Source: a virus
Reading direction: 5' to 3' (one strand)
IMG/VR virus record: IMGVR_UViG_3300032820_000035
Span: 1 to 39,340 of that record
Length of the DNA: 39,340 bases
The notes under the pieces were generated by a model. That model did no database searches. It was not told the origin of the DNA and saw only the letters and a list, made by a program, of their open reading frames with translations. Position 1 is the stretch's first letter. Every line of letters starts with the position of its first letter. Made by a program: the position numbers and the translations under genes. Positions 17,538-23,854 of the stretch are shown piece after piece.

Positions 17538-18768
17538 TTTTAATTTTTTCTATTATGTCACTTGTAGAATGTCCTTCTATTCTTGGAAAAATTCTAACTT
17601 CTGCAAGTTCATTTCCTACGGTTGTTTGTACTGTCCAATCTCCCCCTTTTACTATAATATCTGGCATAACTTCTTTCATAAGTTTGTGTGGATTATCTTC
17701 TTCAAAAACTTTAACTTCGTCTACCCACGGTAACATCATTAATTGTTTAACTCTTTTATCTTCATTATTAATAGGTCTATCCGGACCTTTTATTTTTTTA
17801 ACACTATCGTCACTATTAATTCCAACAATTAATTTTTTACCTAAACTTTTTGCATATTTTAATAATTCTAAATGACCTATATGTAAAATATCAAATACTC
17901 CATTAGTAAAAATAACTCCTTTTTGTAAATCATTTAAAGTAACAGGTACAACACCACGTTGTTCTACGTTTCTAGCTGATGCCGTACACGCCAATTTACA
18001 ACATTCAAATACATTAATATCTTTGGATATACCATAAGCTAATACACTTAAAAATGTGTCTCCTGCACCTGTAACATCTGCAACATCTTTTGCTTTTTCT
18101 TTTAATAAAGAATATTCACCTGTAGTACATAATACATGAGCACCATTACTACCATCAGTAACTATTAACCATGTCCATTGATGTTCTCGCATAAATTTAA
18201 GAGCATCAGTAATTGAAAATACACTATTCCATTCGTTATATTCTTTCATATTTGGTTTAACAATATATGCTCCATCATAGGTATCTGCACTTTGTTTTGG
18301 ATCAACTATTACATATTTTGTTTTTTTTAATAATTTAGATATTGTATCTTTTTTAATAACACCTTTATTATAATCACTAACAATTACTATATCATTTTCA
18401 TTACAATCAACTGTAACTTCATTAGAATAATCTTCTTCTTTATCTAATCTTAAAACGTGTTTACCACCTTGACCTATTATCCTTGTTTTAGTAGTTGTAA
18501 TAGAATGATCATAATTTAATTTAGGATGTATTTCTTGATTTAAAAATAATTTTATTAATTTTTTACCTGGATCATCTTGTCCTATTGCTCCATATAATTC
18601 ACAAGGTACCTTTAAATTTGCAATATTAACTGCAACATTTCCAGCACCTCCTATACTATATTTTTTATTATTCTCTTTTATAACTAATACAGGTCCTTCA
18701 GGTGAAACTCTTTCTGCATTTCCTTCTATCCATATATCTAACATAACATCACCAATTATTTTAATCAT
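17527..18768 (-). CDS. hldE: Bifunctional heptose-7-phosphate kinase / heptose-1-phosphate adenylyltransferase
   Basis: A two-domain fusion as in bacterial HldE. The N-terminal ribokinase-like domain (about 1-275) has GGAGNVAVNIA (40-50) and the anion-hole/catalytic motif DVTGAGDTF (231-239, base D237). The C-terminal nucleotidyltransferase (about 284-413) has TNGVFDILHIGH (288-299) with HxGH at 296-299, then GINSDDSVKKIKG, RPIN and IIVKGGDW. Together they give heptose-1,7-bisphosphate and, after removal of the 7-phosphate by GmhB (not in the window), ADP-heptose. At 413 aa it is shorter than E. coli HldE (477), mainly in loops and the N-terminus, and both active sites look intact. The ATG at 18768 sits in an ATGA overlap with the Nudix gene. 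An intact bifunctional HldE in a phage structural operon is unusual. Confidence 0.93.
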   Translation of the reverse strand: MIKIIGDVMLDIWIEGNAERVSPEGPVLVIKENNKKYSIGGAGNVAVNIANLKVPCELYGAIGQDDPGKKLIKLFLNQEIHPKLNYDHSITTTKTRIIGQGGKHVLRLDKEEDYSNEVTVDCNENDIVIVSDYNKGVIKKDTISKLLKKTKYVIVDPKQSADTYDGAYIVKPNMKEYNEWNSVFSITDALKFMREHQWTWLIVTDGSNGAHVLCTTGEYSLLKEKAKDVADVTGAGDTFLSVLAYGISKDINVFECCKLACTASARNVEQRGVVPVTLNDLQKGVIFTNGVFDILHIGHLELLKYAKSLGKKLIVGINSDDSVKKIKGPDRPINNEDKRVKQLMMLPWVDEVKVFEEDNPHKLMKEVMPDIIVKGGDWTVQTTVGNELAEVRIFPRIEGHSTSDIIEKIKNEQ

Positions 18769-19196
18769 ACTATAAATTTAACCATTTTAAAAACTGTTTC
18801 TAATTTTGTTTGATTGGTTTTATTTTGTAATGTTTTTCTTAATCCTTGATGCAAAGGTTTAGGCCATCTACCAAAAGCTACCCAAGAATAACCATCATGT
18901 TCTTTATTTAATTTAGGTATAAATTCATCTTTTACTAAACAAAGATATGTATGGTATAAGAAATTTTCATCATTACTAATGAATGTTTCCATAGGAATAG
19001 TTTTAACAATTTGTTGATTACCGATTTCTTCTTTAATTTCTCTTTTCAATCCTTCCCAAGGATTTTCGGAAGTTGTTGTTCCTCCAACTAACCCCCAAAC
19101 GTGACTTTGCTTACTTTGTGTCCTATGTAATAACAAAAATCGCTGAGTATTAAGGGTATAGAAAAGTGCTCCGCAACCAATTATTCTCTGGGTCAT
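18765..19196 (-). CDS. Nudix hydrolase
   Basis: A 143-aa Nudix-fold pyrophosphohydrolase. The Nudix box is complete: G38, E44, then R52-E53 and E56-E57, G59 (GX5EX7REUXEEXG) in the segment from GGTTTSENPW to REIKEEIGN. HVWGLVGG precedes it and SWVAFGRWPKPLHQG follows. Substrates of this family are nucleoside diphosphates linked to another group: nucleotide sugars, dinucleotides, (d)NTPs or capped RNA. The operon with HldE and HldD makes an ADP-sugar or a related nucleotide sugar plausible, but specificity cannot be read from the box. The start lies 13 nt beyond the gp15 stop with no clear Shine-Dalgarno, so expression probably depends on readthrough from gp15. Confidence 0.88.
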   Translation of the reverse strand: MTQRIIGCGALFYTLNTQRFLLLHRTQSKQSHVWGLVGGTTTSENPWEGLKREIKEEIGNQQIVKTIPMETFISNDENFLYHTYLCLVKDEFIPKLNKEHDGYSWVAFGRWPKPLHQGLRKTLQNKTNQTKLETVFKMVKFIV

Positions 19197-19209
19197 GTAA
19201 ATAATTATC

Positions 19210-20673
19210 TTAAAGAGTAATAGACCAGGTTCCTTTACGATACTCTCCTTCGAAACTTAATATCCATTGTGTGCCATCCCATTTATATTGGATGCCTGTA
19301 TTAAGGTTTGTAACGTATGTAGGTGTGAATACTGTTGAATCATCTAAATTATTAGCACTTGCATTAAAAATTACTGTCCAATCTGTTCCATTCCATTCTA
19401 TAATATCATTAGCTTCTGCTACAAAGTCTGCATTACCAGTACCTTTCCATGCATCTGCACCATCAGTATTACTTACATCACCGATAGGTCCTAATAATAA
19501 AAGTCTTTGACCTGCTACTTTTGTAGATGTAGGATTATATGTTACCGGATCAATTATAAAATCTACTGTACCTCTTGCATCTGCATATCCTTGAATATCA
19601 GTATCGGTAGGAATAGTATCTGCGTCCCAGTTTACAATTAATTGATTTTCATTTAAACTGTTAATTGCAAATGTTCCACTAATTCTTGTAGAAACATCTA
19701 ACCTATTAAGATACAATGTGCTTAAACTTGCTTGATATATTCCAGGTAATCTCTCTAGTAATGCATTCCAATTGACATTTCCTACAACACCTCTGTCTAC
19801 TATTTGAGCTATATTATTCATTACAAGAATATCATATTGTATACCTGTAGTTCCTATAACACTATCAACATCTGCTTTAACAACTTTACTAGTGTCAATA
19901 GTACCGTCTGCACTTTTTACAATATCTGCTTTAATATCTTTGCCATAATCATCTTGATAGGCTTGTAATTCAGGCATAGACTGACTAAGGTCAATGTTAC
20001 CTGTTTTTTCATTGTATATGCTAGTAATAATTTGAGTAATAACTCCTAATTTTTTAACTTTAGTAGGAGGACTAATCCAAATAGGTGTTGTAAAACCTAA
20101 AGTAGCTATATCTATTTCGCTTTCTGCTCCCACTGGAATTGTTCTTCCACTAAACTGTACACTTGTTAAATCCACTACACTTAAACTAGTCCAATCAATA
20201 TAATTGTCTGTAGTTTGGATTTCTAAACTTGGATTGAATAACATTAAAACTTGTTCTAAAATTTGTAATTTTTGTTCAGTATTTGTAGACCATATATCAC
20301 AATTTACATTTAACGTATAAGGTGTTGGCATTAATCTTTCTACAGTATAATTTGATCCTTGAACATTAAGATATTCTTTATTGGAATCATCATAAGCACG
20401 TTCTCGTAAATGAATTTTACTAACATAAGTAGCATCTGCTAATCTGTCTCTAGCCATTTCTAAACCATTAACATAAATTCCCATTCTAGGAGCAGAAGGA
20501 ATTTTATTTTCTGAATTATCTCTTATGATATGACCAACTTGTCTAGAAATATCACCATACATGACAGGTATTTGTTTTAGATTTCCATCACCATCTTTAT
20601 AGCTAAAGTTACTCATTAGTCTAATAATTTGAGTGATATATCGTCTTATCTGTCCGTCGTAAAAAAATTGCAT
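19210..20673 (-). CDS. 15: Tail sheath stabiliser and completion protein gp15
   Basis: Caps the tail tube and sheath and joins the tail to the neck in T4. The N-terminal about 230 residues match the gp15 pattern: FFYDGQIRRYITQIIRLMSN (3-22) aligns with the start of T4 gp15, followed by QIPVMYGD, PRMGIYVNGL, PTPYTLNVNCDIW, ILEQVLMLFNPSLEI and FTTPIWISPPTKVKKLGVI. At 487 aa it is much longer than T4 gp15 (272 aa). The extra half includes a C-terminal segment with TGIQYKWDGTQWIL and EYRKGTWSITL, which I recall from marine-phage gp15 proteins. It starts in a TAATG overlap with the 51-aa gene, in the same order (14, 15) as T4. Confidence 0.85.
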   Translation of the reverse strand: MQFFYDGQIRRYITQIIRLMSNFSYKDGDGNLKQIPVMYGDISRQVGHIIRDNSENKIPSAPRMGIYVNGLEMARDRLADATYVSKIHLRERAYDDSNKEYLNVQGSNYTVERLMPTPYTLNVNCDIWSTNTEQKLQILEQVLMLFNPSLEIQTTDNYIDWTSLSVVDLTSVQFSGRTIPVGAESEIDIATLGFTTPIWISPPTKVKKLGVITQIITSIYNEKTGNIDLSQSMPELQAYQDDYGKDIKADIVKSADGTIDTSKVVKADVDSVIGTTGIQYDILVMNNIAQIVDRGVVGNVNWNALLERLPGIYQASLSTLYLNRLDVSTRISGTFAINSLNENQLIVNWDADTIPTDTDIQGYADARGTVDFIIDPVTYNPTSTKVAGQRLLLLGPIGDVSNTDGADAWKGTGNADFVAEANDIIEWNGTDWTVIFNASANNLDDSTVFTPTYVTNLNTGIQYKWDGTQWILSFEGEYRKGTWSITL

Positions 20674-20828
20674 TATTTTTTCTCTATTTTAGATTTTTCA
20701 TTTGTTTTTTTAGTTGCTGGTTCATAAAAAGTTCTAACTTTGCCCATATATTTTCGAGTAACTTTTTTAAGTCCAACGGCTTTTTCTGTGCCTGGTATAG
20801 GAATGCCCCATAATTCTCTAATCATCAT
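20673..20828 (-). CDS. Small basic protein (51 aa) between gp14 and gp15
   Basis: A short reading frame that fills the whole gap between gp14 and gp15. Its ATG overlaps the gp14 stop (TAATG at 20830-20826) and its TAA overlaps the gp15 ATG (TAATG at 20675-20671). The product begins MMIRELWGIPIPGTEKAVG, contains RKYMGKVRTFYEPATKK and ends in a lysine-rich tail. A second in-frame ATG lies one codon later. The double TAATG coupling and the lack of free space argue for a real gene. Function is unknown. A neck or tail-completion accessory peptide is inferred from position. Confidence 0.72.
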   Translation of the reverse strand: MMIRELWGIPIPGTEKAVGLKKVTRKYMGKVRTFYEPATKKTNEKSKIEKK

Positions 20829-21985
20829 TAATTGTCTGCCTTAGGTTTAAGTGCTTTAGATAAACTTTGTCTTTCAGTTACAGTTTCTCCACCTATTTGA
20901 TTAGTTGCTGTATTATTAATAAACGTACCTTTTTGTGTAGCTCTTGTGTCTGTATTAGTTAATGTCATTCTTACACCATCTTCCATTTTAACCCATCTAG
21001 TCTTATCAAATCTAAATAATCTATTTGGTAAAAAGTCTGTTCTTAAGAAATAATCACCTTTAATTGCACTTGTTGGAAAAGTAATTCCATGACCAAATAC
21101 TTCACCATTAGGTGCAATTCCATCACCTACTAAATAACCTTGATATCCTGATCTATCAGGTGTTTGATTAACTCTGTCTGCTAATTCGTTTTGTGTACTA
21201 GCATCTAATTCATTTGTATCAGTAGTAACAAGCTCAGTATTACCTTTAGCATCTGTTTGTAATGTGTATAAATGACTAGTTTCATATCCACTTTTTGTAG
21301 TATCAGCTTCTGCTTGAGCAACAACAGCCTCATTAATTTGCATTTCTTTTTCATATGTGGATAGTACATCTCTAAGTGTTTGACTTGATCCTTCTTGTGC
21401 AGGTAAATCAAGTATGCCTTTAAATTCTTGGCTGTCTACTATTTGTTTTAATTTTACTCTATATAAATGAGGATACCATGATACACTAAATCCTTCTGCC
21501 GCCCTGCTTATATCTTCTACTACATAGTATCTTTTTAATGCTAAATTAAAATCATTAAGGGCGTATTCGTCTTTTAAATGAGGTAATTCAAATACATCTC
21601 CCGGCATTATTTTTCGTCCTAACGTTTCTACAGAAGTTGATATAGGAATAGTCATAAACAATGTATCATTTTGTAAAAACAAACCAAACTGGCTCATATC
21701 AAAATCTATATCTGCTACATTGTATATTCCTCTTAATGTATAAACACTTGAATCGTATTTTCTATCACGATTTTCAAGAAATAACATATCTTGAATGTTA
21801 GTTTCTTTTACAGCATTATATCTAGGTTGTGTAGCTGTAGCTTCTTCTTCTTCAGGATTCCTTGGACCTAGGTATTTGTGTACAAATACATCAGTGCCCC
21901 CTACAGTAAACATCTCATTAACTGTTCTATCTAAGAAGGCGTAGTCCTGTCCTTTTTCCGGTTTATATAGACTTATTCTTGGCAT
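20828..21985 (-). CDS. 14: Neck protein gp14
   Basis: Head-tail connector neck protein of T4-like phages; together with gp13 it seals the packaged head. Visible features are an N-terminal segment (YAFLDRTVNEMFTVGG), a middle beta region (SQFGLFLQNDTLFMTIPIS), the gp14-type loop MPGDVFELPHLKDEYALNDF and a C-terminal extension with FPTSAIKGDYFLRTDFLPN, RLFRFDKTRWVKMEDG and a terminal SKALKPKADN. It is 385 aa against 256 in T4. Marine T4-like relatives also carry the extension, as far as I recall. It is the first gene of the minus-strand operon, diverging from gp13. A late box at 21999-21992 ends 6 nt before the ATG, so the transcript may be leaderless. Confidence 0.78.
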   Translation of the reverse strand: MPRISLYKPEKGQDYAFLDRTVNEMFTVGGTDVFVHKYLGPRNPEEEEATATQPRYNAVKETNIQDMLFLENRDRKYDSSVYTLRGIYNVADIDFDMSQFGLFLQNDTLFMTIPISTSVETLGRKIMPGDVFELPHLKDEYALNDFNLALKRYYVVEDISRAAEGFSVSWYPHLYRVKLKQIVDSQEFKGILDLPAQEGSSQTLRDVLSTYEKEMQINEAVVAQAEADTTKSGYETSHLYTLQTDAKGNTELVTTDTNELDASTQNELADRVNQTPDRSGYQGYLVGDGIAPNGEVFGHGITFPTSAIKGDYFLRTDFLPNRLFRFDKTRWVKMEDGVRMTLTNTDTRATQKGTFINNTATNQIGGETVTERQSLSKALKPKADN

Positions 21986-21991
21986 ACGTTA

Positions 21992-21999
21992 TATTTATT
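21992..21999 (-). promoter_or_regulatory. Late box AATAAATA 6 nt before gp14
   Basis: On the minus strand AATAAATA is followed by TAACGT and then the ATG of gp14. With a T4-like start about 6 nt after the box, the leader would be 0-1 nt. It stands back to back with the gp13 late box, 15 nt apart. Confidence 0.65.
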
Positions 22000-22014
22000 C
22001 TTAGGCAGGACGTT

Positions 22015-22022
22015 GATAAATA
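22015..22022 (+). promoter_or_regulatory. T4-type late promoter box GATAAATA before gp13
   Basis: Located 17 nt before the ATG at 22040. The predicted leader of about 12 nt contains AGAGAA as a weak Shine-Dalgarno. Confidence 0.6.
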
Positions 22023-22039
22023 TCTATAGAGAACATATT

Positions 22040-22798
22040 ATGGCAGATTTAGCAACACAAAAACAAGAAATATTCGACTACGTATACAATATGCTGGGCG
22101 GTGGCATGGTAGAAGTAGAGCTAGATCCAGCACATTATGAAACAGCTTTACAAGATTCATTTGACAGATTCCGTCAAAGAGCAGATAATTCAGTAGAAGA
22201 AAGCTATATGTTTCTTACAACGGTAATAGACCAAAATGCCTACACCTTAGCTAATGAAGTAATAGAAGTAAAAAAAATATATAGACGTTCAATTGGGTCA
22301 CGAACGGGTGGAGGAGATGGCGGTACATTATTTGAACCATTTAATTTAGCATATACAAACACATATCTTCTCGCTAGTACTAACATGGGAGGTTTAGCAA
22401 CTTATAATATGTTTGCACAATTCCAAGAACTTGTGGGAAGAATGTTTGGTAGCTTTATTGAATTTAAATGGAACACTACAACTAAAGAATTAACTCTCTT
22501 ACAACGACCTCGTTCAGACGAAGAATTACTATTATATTGTTACAATTTTCGTCCAGATTCCGAATTAATGAAAGATTACCTAGTCAAAGAATGGCTTAAA
22601 AGACATACCCTTGCATTATGCAAAATATCACTAGGCCAAGCAAGAGGCAAGTTTGCCACTATTGCTGGACCACAAGGAGGAGCCGCATTAAACGGTGATT
22701 CTTTAAAACAAGAAGGTCAAGCCGAACTTGAAAAACTTGATGAAGAACTAAAAACGCAAGTTGGTGGTGGTCAAGGGTATCATTTCACAATTGGTTAA
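22040..22798 (+). CDS. 13: Neck protein gp13
   Basis: Head-completion/neck protein that pairs with gp14. The 252-aa form starts MADLATQKQEIFDYVYNMLG and continues with VEVELDPAHYETALQDSFDR, VEESYMFLTTV, EVKKIYRR, MFAQFQELVGRMF and LKRHTLALCKISLGQARGKF, the pattern of T4-like gp13 helices. It ends in a glycine-rich tail (GGGQGYHFTIG). An in-frame ATG 27 nt upstream exists, but the region overlaps the late box, so the start at 22040 is preferred. The gene is transcribed away from gp14 and gp15, splitting the usual 13-14-15 cluster by inversion. Confidence 0.82.
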   Translation: MADLATQKQEIFDYVYNMLGGGMVEVELDPAHYETALQDSFDRFRQRADNSVEESYMFLTTVIDQNAYTLANEVIEVKKIYRRSIGSRTGGGDGGTLFEPFNLAYTNTYLLASTNMGGLATYNMFAQFQELVGRMFGSFIEFKWNTTTKELTLLQRPRSDEELLLYCYNFRPDSELMKDYLVKEWLKRHTLALCKISLGQARGKFATIAGPQGGAALNGDSLKQEGQAELEKLDEELKTQVGGGQGYHFTIG

Positions 22799-22807
22799 TA
22801 ATAACAT

Positions 22808-22836
22808 TTGACATTCGCATAAATTTCCGTTATACT
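22808..22836 (+). promoter_or_regulatory. Near-consensus sigma70 promoter ending 6 nt before dNMP kinase
   Basis: TTGACA at 22808-22813, a 17-nt spacer and TATACT at 22831-22836. The ATG of the dNMP kinase is at 22843, where transcription should start, and no Shine-Dalgarno precedes it. This suggests a leaderless, early-expressed mRNA. Confidence 0.8.
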
Positions 22837-22842
22837 TTATAA

Positions 22843-23436
22843 ATGATTATAGGTATTTGCGGTCTCATGGGTAGTGGAAAAGACACCATAGCCGATCATC
22901 TTATTCAAGAGCATCAATTTAAAAAAATATCATTCGCAGATAAATTAAAAGAATCTGTTGCTACAATGTTTGATTGGGATAGAACTATGCTTGACGGTCA
23001 AACAGATGAAAGTAGACAATGGCGAGAAAAACCAGATGAATATTGGTCTAAAGAAGTAGGCAAATCTATTACTCCAAGATTTGTATTACAAAAATTTGGT
23101 ACAGAATGTATGCGTGATAATTTTTATGACGGTATATGGGTTAGTATGACTAAAAAGAAAATTTTAGATAATCCTAATACTAACTGGGTTGTTCCTGATG
23201 TTAGATTTGAAAATGAAGTTAAAATGATTAAAAGTATCAATGGTCAAGTATGGTGGGTAAAAAGAGGTGAATTACCTACATGGTTTAGAGTTTATCAAGA
23301 CATAGGTGTAGAACCTAAAGATGTACATCCTAGTGAATGGTCTTGGGCAAAGGCTAATTTTGATAAAGTTTTAGATAATAATTCTACTATGGATAATCTT
23401 AAAAATCAGGTACAAGATCACCTTGTTTCCACTTAA
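22843..23436 (+). CDS. 1: Deoxynucleoside monophosphate kinase (T4 gp1-like)
   Basis: Phosphorylates dNMPs to supply DNA synthesis. The P-loop is GLMGSGKDT (7-15, K13). FKKISFADKLKESVATMF (26-43) fits the lid/acceptor helix of the dNMP-kinase family. Later blocks are FVLQKFGTECMRDNFYDGIW, NWVVPDVRFENEV, a Walker-B-like strand, and GQVWWVKRG near residue 137. The length of 197 aa is shorter than T4 gp1 (241 aa). It is preceded directly by a strong sigma70 promoter whose predicted start is the ATG itself, which fits an early gene inside a late region. Its last 38 nt are shared with the convergent HNH gene. Confidence 0.85.
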   Translation: MIIGICGLMGSGKDTIADHLIQEHQFKKISFADKLKESVATMFDWDRTMLDGQTDESRQWREKPDEYWSKEVGKSITPRFVLQKFGTECMRDNFYDGIWVSMTKKKILDNPNTNWVVPDVRFENEVKMIKSINGQVWWVKRGELPTWFRVYQDIGVEPKDVHPSEWSWAKANFDKVLDNNSTMDNLKNQVQDHLVST

Positions 23437-23740
23437 ATCCTTCTTTATGTAATGTTCTTTGACAGTTGGCGCATACTGTTTTAAGATTTTTAAAGTTACA
23501 ATTATTCATATGTCCATCAATATGAAACACATTAAATTGTATTGGGTACTCACTTTTATACCCACACTTGTCACATTTACTTTTCATACGATAACCAGCA
23601 TTATGCCATTTAGGCATACCATGATTGGCTCCACCATATCTAATACAAGCTTCGCATTTACTTCTATAAAAGATTATATCCTTCTTATGATAGTTAATTG
23701 CACATGGATACTTGTTACAAACTTTACATAAAGGTCTCAT
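23399..23740 (-). CDS. HNH endonuclease-like zinc protein
   Basis: A 113-aa protein with paired cysteines (CKVC at 5-8, CEAC, CDKC, CANC) that bind structural zinc, and an HNH-type core: FHIDGHMNNCNFKNLKTVC with His, His, Asn and the closing CANCQ. Related free-standing HNH proteins are common in marine T4-like phages, where some are homing nucleases. The gene is antisense to its neighbours and its 3' end overlaps the dNMP kinase coding region by 38 nt, consistent with a mobile gene dropped between gene 1 and gene 18. A late-like box GGTAAATA ends 6 nt before its ATG. Confidence 0.8.
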   Translation of the reverse strand: MRPLCKVCNKYPCAINYHKKDIIFYRSKCEACIRYGGANHGMPKWHNAGYRMKSKCDKCGYKSEYPIQFNVFHIDGHMNNCNFKNLKTVCANCQRTLHKEGFKWKQGDLVPDF

Positions 23741-23746
23741 ATAGCT

Positions 23747-23754
23747 TATTTACC
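23747..23754 (-). promoter_or_regulatory. Late-like box GGTAAATA 6 nt before the HNH gene
   Basis: On the minus strand GGTAAATA is followed by AGCTAT and the ATG. The only Shine-Dalgarno-like sequence (AGGGCAGG) lies on the upstream side of the box and would not be in the transcript. A perfect TATAAT also occurs further upstream (23789-23784), without a good -35. Confidence 0.45.
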
Positions 23755-23810
23755 TGCCCTTTTCTGGCCCTTTTCATTTAGTAATTATAACCTGTCTTTT
23801 ATGTAATAAG

Positions 23811-23818
23811 CATAAATA
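23811..23818 (+). promoter_or_regulatory. Late box CATAAATA upstream of gp18
   Basis: Located 36 nt before the ATG of the sheath gene. The predicted 31-nt leader carries a good Shine-Dalgarno, AGGAG at 23842-23846, 8 nt before the ATG. Confidence 0.6.
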
Positions 23819-23854
23819 ACGTTAACAAAGGAATTATAAGCAGGAGATTATAAA

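Noticed and set aside
19278-19293. TATAAAT-like sequence on the minus strand within gp15
   Set aside because: It is inside coding sequence with no start codon at a suitable distance; such matches are expected by chance in AT-rich DNA.
22013-22039. Upstream ATG for gp13 giving a 261-aa form
   Set aside because: It overlaps the late box, so it would not be inside the predicted transcript, and the added residues do not resemble gp13.
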